Source of the DNA: JAEUMG01 sp046349315
GTDB lineage: Bacteria; Pseudomonadota; Alphaproteobacteria; Rhizobiales; Aestuariivirgaceae
Assembly: GCA_046349315.1 (NCBI GenBank)
Contig: JAXMCQ010000009.1
Coordinates: 62,001-126,000 of the forward strand
Length of the DNA: 64,000 bases
Reading direction: 5' to 3'
This document shows positions 27,214 through 35,335 of the stretch, in pieces; the stretch's first letter is position 1, and each line of letters starts with the position of its first letter. The notes below the pieces were generated by a model. It had not been told where the DNA came from and made no database searches. It saw only the letters and a program-made list of their open reading frames with translations. The position numbers were made by a program, and so were the translations under genes.

Positions 27214-28227
27214 TTAATGTCCCTCGCCGATCAGCACTGGCTCGACCAGCAATGGCCCTGCATGCAGATAGCGCGTCGCCTTGCGCTTGGACGCAATGTC
27301 GCGCCAAACGCGCTGCACCTGTTCCTCGTTCAAGCCCGCAGCGGCGGCGACTTCATGCGCCGGCACGTCATTGTTGAGCCCATAGAGGCACAGATCCATC
27401 CGGTCATAGGGCAATGAGAAGTAGAATTCCTCCTGCGTCTGCGCCAATGACCAAGTATCGGTGGTCGGCGGTCTGCGGCGGATTTCTTCCGGCACGCCCA
27501 GATAGGCCGCAAGCTGATAGACTTGCGACTTGTAGAGATGCGCGATCGGCTTTACATCCGCCGCCCCGTCGCCGTTCTTGACGAAGAAGCCCTGATCATA
27601 TTCGAGCCGGTTCGGCGTGCCGATCACCGCGAAGTTGAGGCGGTCGGCGTGGTAGTATTCAAGCTGCTTGCGGGTGCGCTGCTTCATGTTGGTAGCAGCG
27701 ATGATCCCGAGATAGACTTGCGGCGGCATGCGATGCTGTTCGGTATTGCCCTCAGGCGACTGCACGACGAGCGAAGTAATGGCATAGCCGTCGCGCTCGA
27801 GCGCATTGCCGATGACGACCTTGCATGCCCAGCCCTTGCCGTAGGCCGGCACGAGCTGGCGAATGAAGCCGTCGCGCCGATCATAGCAGCCCATGGCGGC
27901 AAGGCTCGGGCCGATATTCTCGACTGTACTTGCAATGCCATAGGTCTCGGCCACCATGCGGCCAAGCCTGAGGCTGTCCGGATCGGAATCATTTTCCGGC
28001 ATGAAGATCGTGAAGACATTCTCGGGTCCGAAGGCGCGTGCGGCAAGGGCAGCGCAGACGCTTGAATCGATACCGCCCGAAAGGCCGAGCACCACGCCGC
28101 GCTTCTTGAGCGTCTGGCGCACTTGCTTGCGCAGGGCCGTGACGATCCGCTCGGTCTCGGCCTTGGGATCGATGGCGAGTGTTTCCGCCGAAAATTCCGG
28201 CGTCTTGGCAAGAGCGAGAGCGTTCAT
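27214..28227 (-). CDS. nadE: NAD synthase-like N-type ATP pyrophosphatase (ammonia-type)
   Basis: Protein of 337 residues with the PP-loop SGGIDS (50-55) and the family patterns IGTPNRLEYDQGFFVKNGDGAAD and RPPTTDTWSLAQTQEEFYF. It adenylates a carboxylate and replaces AMP with ammonia; in NAD synthesis the substrate is deamido-NAD. No glutaminase domain is present, so it uses free ammonia or ammonia supplied by a partner. It ends a five-gene minus-strand operon and overlaps the AMP-ligase gene by four bases. This setting, away from other NAD genes, suggests a dedicated amidation step, though housekeeping NadE function cannot be excluded. Confidence 0.85.
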   Translation of the reverse strand: MNALALAKTPEFSAETLAIDPKAETERIVTALRKQVRQTLKKRGVVLGLSGGIDSSVCAALAARAFGPENVFTIFMPENDSDPDSLRLGRMVAETYGIASTVENIGPSLAAMGCYDRRDGFIRQLVPAYGKGWACKVVIGNALERDGYAITSLVVQSPEGNTEQHRMPPQVYLGIIAATNMKQRTRKQLEYYHADRLNFAVIGTPNRLEYDQGFFVKNGDGAADVKPIAHLYKSQVYQLAAYLGVPEEIRRRPPTTDTWSLAQTQEEFYFSLPYDRMDLCLYGLNNDVPAHEVAAAAGLNEEQVQRVWRDIASKRKATRYLHAGPLLVEPVLIGEGH

Positions 28228-29765
28228 TCTGCGGCCTCCAGAGATGCGGCCGCCAGGCGGCGGCTGATTTTGCCGGTATCGGTCTTGGGCAGGCTCTGCC
28301 GGAACTCGACCGCTTTCGGCACCATGAAATCTTCGAGATTCTGCGCGCAGTGACGGATCACCTCGCGCTCGCCAAGCGCCGGATCGCTCGCGACAACGAT
28401 CGCGCGGATCGCCTGGCCGAGGATCGGATCGGCAACGCCGACCACCACGGCTTCGGCAATGCCCGGGCAGGCATGGAGAACGGCTTCCACTTCCTTCGGC
28501 GCGACCTTCTCGCCGCGCGTCTTGATGATGTCGTCCTTGCGCCCGACGAAATAGAGGAAGCCTTCTTCATCGCAGCGGAAGAGATCGCCGGTGTGGAGTA
28601 CTTTCTCCCAGGCATTGTAGCCGGGGCGGAGCGCCTTGGCGGTGGCGACTTCGTCTTCCCAATAGCCCTGCATGACATGGGGACCGCGGATCACGAGTTC
28701 GCCGGTTTCGCCCGGTTTCACGCGCTTGCCGTCATCATCGACGATATAGGCTTCAGTATTGGGAATGGCGATGCCGACGGAATCGGAGCGCTTGTCCAAT
28801 TGCTCGGGCGGCAGATAGGTGCAGCGCTTGCATTCGGTGAGGCCATACATCGAATAGAGCCTGACACCGGGAAAGAGTTCGCGCAATCGTGCAATATGGG
28901 CGGGCGGAAGCGCCGCCGCCGTGTTGGTGATGTAGCGCAGGGCGGGGAACGAGGCCGGCGCCAGATCCTTCATCTGCAGGATCAAGGCCGCCATGGTCGG
29001 CACCAAGGGCAGGCCGGTGACCTTCTCCTTGCGCATCAGATCGAAGATCGCCTGCGGGAAGGCGAAGGATTTCTCGAGCACGAGGGTCGCGCCGAGCTTC
29101 ACCGCCATCAGCATTTGATAGAGGCCGTAGTCGAAGGCAAGCGGCAGGACATTGAGGATGATGTCGTCGCTGCGGTTCTCGACGTAAGTTGTGATCGATG
29201 TTGCCGCCGCTTCGATATTGCGGTGGGTCATCATCACGCCCTTGGGGCGCCCGGTCGAACCCGACGTATAGATCAGCATCGCGAGATCGACATCGATGCC
29301 ATGATGGTCGGGCAATGGTGCCGCGCTGGCGAGACAATCGGAAAAAGACAGGGCCGCGGGAAGGGTTGCATTCGGCTTGCCGGCAAGGATTGTGAAGGCG
29401 ACGCTCGGCGCGTCCGCGATCGCCTCGGCGGCAATGCCCGCCAGCTTGGTCTGGGTCAGGATCGCGCGGGCCCGGCAATTGCGCAGCACATAGCTGAGCT
29501 TGTCGGCCTTGGTCGAAGGATTGATCGGGCTGAACACCGCGCCGGCTTTGAGGATGGCGAAGATCGAGGTCACCGCCTCCCAGCCATTCTCCATGAAGAC
29601 GATGACGCGATCGCCGCGCGCAATGCCGTGCGCGGCAAGCGAGGCGGCGAGCCGGTCGGACGCCATGTCGAGGTCGGCATAGCTCATCCGCTTCGTGGCG
29701 GTGACGAGCGCGAGCTTGCCCGCATTGCGGCTGGCGGTGGCGCGCAGAAACCCTTCGACCCTCAT
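28224..29765 (-). CDS. AMP-dependent acyl/aminoacyl ligase, probably ACP-loading
   Basis: Class I adenylate-forming enzyme of 513 residues. Motifs are YTSGSTGRPKGVMMTHRN (phosphate loop), YGLTECKRCTYLPPEQ (A5), GFLYFVGRKDDIIKTRGEK (hinge and A8) and the catalytic lysine in LPKTDTGKISRR (A10). It activates a carboxylate as AMP ester and passes it to a thiol. The neighbouring free-standing carrier protein, only 14 bp upstream, is the probable acceptor. The substrate could be an amino, aryl or short acyl acid; binding-pocket residues do not settle this by eye. GGGAGAGAG precedes the ATG. Confidence 0.85.
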   Translation of the reverse strand: MRVEGFLRATASRNAGKLALVTATKRMSYADLDMASDRLAASLAAHGIARGDRVIVFMENGWEAVTSIFAILKAGAVFSPINPSTKADKLSYVLRNCRARAILTQTKLAGIAAEAIADAPSVAFTILAGKPNATLPAALSFSDCLASAAPLPDHHGIDVDLAMLIYTSGSTGRPKGVMMTHRNIEAAATSITTYVENRSDDIILNVLPLAFDYGLYQMLMAVKLGATLVLEKSFAFPQAIFDLMRKEKVTGLPLVPTMAALILQMKDLAPASFPALRYITNTAAALPPAHIARLRELFPGVRLYSMYGLTECKRCTYLPPEQLDKRSDSVGIAIPNTEAYIVDDDGKRVKPGETGELVIRGPHVMQGYWEDEVATAKALRPGYNAWEKVLHTGDLFRCDEEGFLYFVGRKDDIIKTRGEKVAPKEVEAVLHACPGIAEAVVVGVADPILGQAIRAIVVASDPALGEREVIRHCAQNLEDFMVPKAVEFRQSLPKTDTGKISRRLAAASLEAAE

Positions 29766-29779
29766 GTCTTGCTCTCTCC

Positions 29780-30055
29780 CTAAGCGGCGACGAGCTTCGC
29801 CGATGCTTTGCTCTTGGACGTCACGAAGGCGCAGATGCTGGCCACCGAATCGAGATTGGCCGGGACGATCTCGGCATCGGCGATCTGCAATCCGAAATGC
29901 TGCTCGAGATGGGCGACGAGCTCGAGGATGCCGGTCGAATCGATAAGATCCGCTTCGAGCAGCGATTCGGTCATTTCGGGCATGCGGTCCTCATCCCCGA
30001 ACAGGAAGTTTTCCAGGATGAAGTCCCGGACTTCTTTTTCAACCGATTGCGACAT
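29780..30055 (-). CDS. Free-standing acyl/peptidyl carrier protein
   Basis: Small acidic protein of 91 residues with the carrier helix-bundle pattern and phosphopantetheine site Ser40 in LIDSTGILELVAHLE. The motif is DST rather than the DSL of fatty-acid ACP, as often in specialised carriers. GAGGAGT lies just before ATG 30055. It stands between the AMP ligase and the AsnB-like gene, so the ligase very likely charges it and a downstream transferase or amidotransferase uses the bound acyl group. Confidence 0.88.
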   Translation of the reverse strand: MSQSVEKEVRDFILENFLFGDEDRMPEMTESLLEADLIDSTGILELVAHLEQHFGLQIADAEIVPANLDSVASICAFVTSKSKASAKLVAA

Positions 30056-30079
30056 GGTTACTCCTCACAAAAACTGTTG

Positions 30080-32029
30080 TTAGGCGGCGTGGGATGCACG
30101 GATCGTGCCGCCCTGGGCGAAGGCGTGGCACCAAAGCTGGCTCGACAGCACGCCGATGAAGGCGGCGTTGTCGCGGAAGCCGGATATGCCCTGGCGCTGG
30201 CATTTGTCGTAAAGCTTGGCGACGGCTCTGGGGTTGAACAGCCCGCAATCCGCAACCGCGTTGGGCGCAAGGGCTGCCGCGATATAGGCGGGCGCCCCTT
30301 CGCCATTGAAGGACTGGCTGTCCGGCGCGCGATAGGGCTGTTTGGTCCGCGTGGCGATCGAGGCCGGCAGGAGGTCCTTGGTCGCCTCGCGCAGGATATG
30401 TTTCTCTGTCAGGCCCTTCAGTTTCATGCCCGTGGGGATGCGCGCTGCAAATTCAACGAGCCGATGATCAAGGAACGGGAAGCGCCCCTCGACGCCATGC
30501 GCCATGGCCATACGATCACCCTGGCTCGACAGGATATAGCCCGGCAACAGGAAGGCGGTTTCGAGATACTGCGCCTGATGGAGCGGATGCCAGCGCGGGA
30601 ATTCCGGCGGAAGGTTGGCGGCAAGTTCGGCTGCCGCGTCATAGCCCTTGAGCGCGGCTCGCAATTCGGCCGAATAGAACATCTTCGCCGCCGCGGTACC
30701 GCGCAGGCGCGGACCGTGGCTGAACAAAGGATCGTCGATCCGGTCGAGGCCGGTACCGAAGAAGGCGGCGAGATAATCCGGGCTCTGCTGCTTCAAGCCC
30801 GGCAAATAAGGATAGAGCTTGCGGAAGAGATGCGGGCGGATGCGCGAACCGGGATTGCGCGCGCAGAAGCGCCGGACTGCCGCTTCCTTGAAAATATCAT
30901 AGCCGGCAAAGACTTCATCTGCGCCTTCGCCGGTGAGGACCACCTTGAAGCCTTCCTTCCGGACGAGATCGGAGAGGAGATAAAGCGGTGCCGGTGCGGT
31001 GCGGATCACCGGGCGTTCGGTGGCGCGCACCACATCCGGGAAGATGCGCGCAATATCGCCGTCATGGCAGGCAATCGCCGAATGCTGCGTGCCGAGCGCC
31101 GCAACCATTTCCTGCTGCTGGACGCTTTCGTCATGTTCGGGTGAATCGAAGGTCACCGAGAAGGTACGCAAGCGGTCCTTGACCTGCTGCTGTGCCATGG
31201 CCGAAACGATCGAGGAATCAAGGCCGCCCGAAAGATAGGCACCGACCGGAACATCGGCGCGCAGGCGAATGCGCGTCGCATCCTCAAGGAGGGCTCGCAA
31301 TTCTTGCCCGACTTGCGCTTCACTGCGCGGCGAGAGGCGTTCATCGCGATCGGGAAAGCTCAGGCGCCAATAGGGCTCGATCACGCTGTTGCGCCGGTCG
31401 ACGATCATGCGATGCGCCGGTGGCAATTCATTGATGCCCTTGAAGGAGGTGCGCGGCGCGATCGGCGCCCATAACGTGAAGATCTGGTCGAGCGCGATCG
31501 GGTCCATCTCGGCGCCGATGCCGGGAACCGTCAACAGCGCCTTCACTTCGGACGCAAAGAACAGCACGCCCTTATACACGGTGTGGAAAAGCGGTCGCAC
31601 GCCCATGCGGTCGCGCGCCAGCATCATCTGCTGCCGCTTCTCGTCCCAGATCGCGAAGGCAAAATCGCCATTGAGCCGGTCGACGCAGTCGATCCCCATC
31701 TCGTCATAGAGCTGGAGAATGACTTCGGTGTCGGAACCGGTGCGGAACCGCCGGCCCTTGGCGATCAATTCATTGCGAAGCTCGACATAGTTGAAGACCT
31801 CGCCGTTGAAGCTGATCCAGGCAGTGCCGTCGGCATTCGCCATCGGCTGCTGTCCGTCGGCAAGGCCAACGATCGAAAGCCTTGTATGGGCGAGACCCGC
31901 GCCCTTCCCGACATGGACATCGCGCTCATCCGGCCCGCGGTGGCCGATCGCCGCATTCATCCGGCGAAGAATGGTCTTAGCCTCGCCGATCCTGGTGATA
32001 TCGCCGAAATAACCCGCAATGCCGCACAT
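30080..32029 (-). CDS. asnB: Asparagine synthetase-like glutamine amidotransferase
   Basis: Two-domain enzyme of 649 residues. The N-terminal class II glutaminase begins MCGIAGYFGD with Cys2 as nucleophile. The C-terminal PP-loop domain has VPVGAYLSGGLDSSIVSAMA, which adenylates a carboxylate and transfers ammonia. Classical AsnB makes asparagine, but many operon-embedded homologues amidate sugars, lipids or carrier-bound acids. It lies 24 bp upstream of the carrier protein and 3 bp from the acetyltransferase gene, so a pathway role is more likely than general asparagine supply. Confidence 0.88.
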   Translation of the reverse strand: MCGIAGYFGDITRIGEAKTILRRMNAAIGHRGPDERDVHVGKGAGLAHTRLSIVGLADGQQPMANADGTAWISFNGEVFNYVELRNELIAKGRRFRTGSDTEVILQLYDEMGIDCVDRLNGDFAFAIWDEKRQQMMLARDRMGVRPLFHTVYKGVLFFASEVKALLTVPGIGAEMDPIALDQIFTLWAPIAPRTSFKGINELPPAHRMIVDRRNSVIEPYWRLSFPDRDERLSPRSEAQVGQELRALLEDATRIRLRADVPVGAYLSGGLDSSIVSAMAQQQVKDRLRTFSVTFDSPEHDESVQQQEMVAALGTQHSAIACHDGDIARIFPDVVRATERPVIRTAPAPLYLLSDLVRKEGFKVVLTGEGADEVFAGYDIFKEAAVRRFCARNPGSRIRPHLFRKLYPYLPGLKQQSPDYLAAFFGTGLDRIDDPLFSHGPRLRGTAAAKMFYSAELRAALKGYDAAAELAANLPPEFPRWHPLHQAQYLETAFLLPGYILSSQGDRMAMAHGVEGRFPFLDHRLVEFAARIPTGMKLKGLTEKHILREATKDLLPASIATRTKQPYRAPDSQSFNGEGAPAYIAAALAPNAVADCGLFNPRAVAKLYDKCQRQGISGFRDNAAFIGVLSSQLWCHAFAQGGTIRASHAA

Positions 32030-32032
32030 GGC

Positions 32033-33247
32033 TTAGGCCCCCGTAACGTCGTTGGCGAAATCATCACCGACCAATCGCGTCCAGCTGTCGCCGGCCAGTC
32101 CGTTGAAGAAGGCGCGGCCCGAAAGGAAGGGCTCAATCAGACTTTCATCGCGCGCATGAACGAGGCTCGAGGCGCGATGCACATGGAAGCAATTGCGGGT
32201 GAGCAGCGCGTCGAGCAGGAACGGCTGAGTGCGGCCGCGCACGGCGACGGCACCCATCTCTTCGGCATGCAGGAAAAGGCGATCGAGTACCGTTCCCGTC
32301 TGGCCGGGCTGTGTCACAATCTGCAGCACATGGGCGATACGACCGCGATCGACGTGATAGAGGAAAGCGCCGACCGGCGCACCGCCGCGCACCGTCACGG
32401 CGCGTGCGACGAAAGTTCCATAGCGCGATTTCTGCGAAGCATCCTGGAGCATGCGTCTCAGTGCCGCCGCACTCCAGACTGGATGCATTGGCGATTTGGA
32501 AAGAAAGCGCGGCAGGAGCTCGGCCAATTCCTTGATGCCGATCTCGCGATCCTGCGCGCTCGGATTTTCGGGCGCGCGCAGCACGCCGGGCGCAACGCGG
32601 CGCGCCAGACCATCGAATGGCATCGCAACGGGGCGCATCGTGCCGAGCGCCGGAATTGACCGCGCCGCGACATCGAGTGCGAATCCCGCAGGACGCAGCA
32701 CGCGCACCCACTCAAGACTGTATGAGGGAAGAACCGTCCCGCGCAATTTGCGCCACATGCCTTCCGAAACCGCATTGGCGGTCTCGCTCAGCGAAACATC
32801 CTGCGGGCCGGAAAGGAAGCTCCGCATCAATCGCGCACCGGCGAAGGGATCGCCATCGCGCTCATCGACCATGAGTGAGCCGCAGACCGCACCGCGCAAG
32901 GGACGGCCTTCATAGTTGAGCGGCAAGGGGAGTACCCCGATGAAGCCGTTCACCGTCCCGTCGCCGCGCACATGCACCTTGGAGGTGATCTCGGCATCGC
33001 GATCCGGAGCATCCAGGAACAATTCAGCGAGATAAGCGGTCAGCGCTTGCGGCGCCGGGCCGTCCGATTTCTCAAAGATCCGCGTGAAGAGCCGTCCGAC
33101 TTCAGCCATGTCGGCAAGGCGTGCCGTGCGGACAAGGCCGCCGGCAGATTTGGGCGCATCGCGCTCGGCCGCAGCCAGAAGCTTTGCCGCCTTGACCCCG
33201 CTGTCTCCGTCGATTGGCGCGAGCAAGTTCATAATTGGAATCGTCAT
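32033..33247 (-). CDS. Tandem GNAT-like acyltransferase, first gene of the carrier-protein operon
   Basis: Protein of 404 residues not matched to a characterised enzyme. Two GNAT-like halves can be seen. The first starts at about residue 39 (VRTARLADMAEVGRLFTRIF), with a likely CoA-loop region VDERDGDPFAGARLMRSFL around 127-145. The second is at about 280-355, with TQPGQTGTVLDRLFLHAEEM around 312-331 as a motif-A candidate. The C-terminus ends NGLAGDSWTRLVGDDF. It leads the operon and is divergent from a flippase, so it probably transfers an acyl group, perhaps from the neighbouring carrier protein, to a glycan or lipid acceptor. Confidence 0.7.
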   Translation of the reverse strand: MTIPIMNLLAPIDGDSGVKAAKLLAAAERDAPKSAGGLVRTARLADMAEVGRLFTRIFEKSDGPAPQALTAYLAELFLDAPDRDAEITSKVHVRGDGTVNGFIGVLPLPLNYEGRPLRGAVCGSLMVDERDGDPFAGARLMRSFLSGPQDVSLSETANAVSEGMWRKLRGTVLPSYSLEWVRVLRPAGFALDVAARSIPALGTMRPVAMPFDGLARRVAPGVLRAPENPSAQDREIGIKELAELLPRFLSKSPMHPVWSAAALRRMLQDASQKSRYGTFVARAVTVRGGAPVGAFLYHVDRGRIAHVLQIVTQPGQTGTVLDRLFLHAEEMGAVAVRGRTQPFLLDALLTRNCFHVHRASSLVHARDESLIEPFLSGRAFFNGLAGDSWTRLVGDDFANDVTGA

Positions 33248-33434
33248 TTGCCGTCCGCATCAAATGGTTGGCCTCAACCGACCAACCCGATGCAACTCGC
33301 GCGCCACATTTTGGCCGCTCGCGTTGCGACGCCCGTTAAAGACTTTGTTAACTATCTGGCGGAGCTCTGAAATTCAGATGGCATCCATTTCGCATCCTTG
33401 CGCCAGACTCTCTTTTGTCTTGGAGCGATTTGAC
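33248..33434. promoter_or_regulatory. Divergent promoter region between GNAT gene and flippase gene
   Basis: The 187-bp spacer must hold promoters for both directions. A small dyad GGTTG-GCCT-CAACC lies near 33269-33282, and GTTAA-N8-TTAAC near 33337-33354, either of which could be an operator. No sigma-70 boxes are convincing by eye. Confidence 0.35.
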
Positions 33435-34751
33435 GTGACCTCGCGGCGTTTCATCCCGGCCTCAGCCCTGGTGCTCGTCATCCGTCTGGCCGGCGCCGGT
33501 ACCGGTTTTCTGATCCAGTTGATCCTGGCGCGATTGCTCGCGCCGGAAGCGCTCGGCACGTTCTTTTCAGCGACCAGCCTGGCCGCCGTGCTGGCGCTTG
33601 TCGCAGCCTGGGGCTATCCCAATCTTGCGGCGCGCTTCATCTCGCGTTATCGCGAGCGCAAATATCCAATGCTTGTGGCGGGTTTCCTGCGCAATGCCGC
33701 CCGCGATACGGCGATCACGAGCCTGCTTGCCGGTTTGGCGGTCATTATCGTCGCCGCGCTGTGGCCCGATACGGACAAGGACAACCGCATCGCCTTCATG
33801 ATCGCAGGGGTTGCGGTGCCGATGCTTGCGCTTTTGACCCTCAATGCCGCGACCGCCGGTGCCGTGCGCGCCTTCGCCTTGTCCTATGTGCCGGAGACCC
33901 TCGTCCGGCCGGCGCTGTTTCTGGGAGCGCTTGCGCTCCTCATCGTGCTTAAGGAAACCTTGACGGTCGAGCTCGCCATCACTGCCTATTTCGGAGTGAC
34001 GGCGATCATTGCCCTCGGCCAGTTTCTCATTTTGAGACACATTCTGGCTTTAGGCCCAAGCCGGCGGCCGCCGCGCTTGACCCGGGTATGGCGGGCCGAG
34101 GCGCTGCCACTGGTCGTCGTCGCCCTCTTCACCTCTCTCTTCGCCGATCTCGACATCCTTATGATCACGCCTTTCCTGCACGGTGAGGATGTCGCGGCCT
34201 TCGGCATCGCCTTGAAACTCGCCCTCCTGGTCGGCTTCGGCGTCCAGGTTGCCCACACGGTCGCCACACCCGACCTCGCCGATGCCCATGCGAGGCGGGG
34301 CCTCGACGGGGCGGGAAGGACGTTGCGCCGCGCCACGATTTTCCCCGTTGTGTTCACAGGCCTCGCAACGCTCGCTTGCGCCATGGGCGGCCAATATTTC
34401 CTCGCCCTGTTTCATGCCGACTTTGCAACCGCCAAATGGGCGCTCACAATCCTCGTCTTCTGCCAGTTCCTGCGCGCACTGGCCGGCCCCAGCGTACAGC
34501 TGCTCACGATTATCGGGGCGCAGCGGCTCAATGCCCTTTTGTGCTGCGTGGCGCTTGCCACGCTCGCCGCCAGCAATTCGATTCTCGCGCCGGCTTATGG
34601 CGTCACCGGTTCTGCAATAGCAGTCGCGCTGTCATGGTCCGTCTGGTTGGCCCTAACCGGACTTATGCTCTATCACCGCGCCGGCCTGCGCAGCGACCTC
34701 GCTTATGTCGCGCGCGGAAACAAGACGCCGGCGCTTGCGCCGGCCGAATGA
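33435..34751 (+). CDS. Polysaccharide/lipid-linked flippase, Wzx-like (MOP superfamily)
   Basis: Integral membrane protein of about 438 residues with some 12-14 hydrophobic segments and the MOP-type N-terminus LVIRLAGAGTGFLIQLILARLL, followed by LGTFFSATSLAAVL. Such proteins flip lipid-linked saccharides or related amphiphiles across the inner membrane. GTG 33435 is chosen because GGAG lies 9 bp upstream; an ATG at 33378 would add 19 residues without a ribosome site. It is divergent from the carrier-protein operon, suggesting that it exports that operon's product. No glycosyltransferase gene is nearby. Confidence 0.85.
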   Translation: MTSRRFIPASALVLVIRLAGAGTGFLIQLILARLLAPEALGTFFSATSLAAVLALVAAWGYPNLAARFISRYRERKYPMLVAGFLRNAARDTAITSLLAGLAVIIVAALWPDTDKDNRIAFMIAGVAVPMLALLTLNAATAGAVRAFALSYVPETLVRPALFLGALALLIVLKETLTVELAITAYFGVTAIIALGQFLILRHILALGPSRRPPRLTRVWRAEALPLVVVALFTSLFADLDILMITPFLHGEDVAAFGIALKLALLVGFGVQVAHTVATPDLADAHARRGLDGAGRTLRRATIFPVVFTGLATLACAMGGQYFLALFHADFATAKWALTILVFCQFLRALAGPSVQLLTIIGAQRLNALLCCVALATLAASNSILAPAYGVTGSAIAVALSWSVWLALTGLMLYHRAGLRSDLAYVARGNKTPALAPAE

Positions 34752-34752
34752 A

Positions 34753-35202
34753 TCAGGGCTTGTAGATCCCCGTGCCGAACACATAGTCCTTGTGCGCCAC
34801 CACCCAGCTCGATTTCGCGACATCCTTGTTCGAGATCGGATCGCGCCAGACATAATCGACCCAAACACCCTCGGGCGTTGCCTTTTCGATGAATTCCATG
34901 CCGAACTTCTTGCCGTTCACGTCGGCGAGCGACTCGGCCTTGGTGCCTACGAGCTTTTCATCGAAACCATGGGCGACGATCTTTTCCTTGTCGAAGACGA
35001 AGACATAGAGATCGCGATCGATGAAAGTCTTGCTGGGAGCGGTGATTTCGGCGAAGACGGCGGTGCCGTCCTTGTCAAAGGCGGCGATCGCCTTGGCGAC
35101 CATGGCCTGGGCTTCGTCGGCGGTTCCGCGCGATTCCTGTGCGAGCGCACTTCCTGCCAAGAGGCAGAAAAGCGCGCAGAAAATCCCCATGAGCCTCGTC
35201 AT
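34753..35202 (-). CDS. Secreted single-Cache domain protein
   Basis: Protein of 149 residues from ATG 35202, preceded by GGGGAGG. An N-terminal signal peptide (MTRLMGIFCALFCLLAGSALAQ) is followed by a stand-alone type 2 Cache domain with DLYVFVFDKEKIVAHGFDEK, WVDYVWRDP and the terminal KDYVFGTGIYK. Cache domains normally sense small organic acids as the outer part of receptors; here no membrane anchor or signalling domain is attached. It is convergent with the flippase, 1 bp apart, and divergent from glk. Binding ligand and partner are unknown. Confidence 0.82.
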   Translation of the reverse strand: MTRLMGIFCALFCLLAGSALAQESRGTADEAQAMVAKAIAAFDKDGTAVFAEITAPSKTFIDRDLYVFVFDKEKIVAHGFDEKLVGTKAESLADVNGKKFGMEFIEKATPEGVWVDYVWRDPISNKDVAKSSWVVAHKDYVFGTGIYKP

Positions 35203-35335
35203 TGAACGCCTCCCCTTTGCGAAGCGCGTCGTTGCGCGCCGATCTCGCCCATCATAGGGGCCGCTTTCGCCATTTGTCACGATCCCGGCGGGTGCGCTAG
35301 CAATAGCTGTCCGGGGACCTATTGAAAGAATTGAG

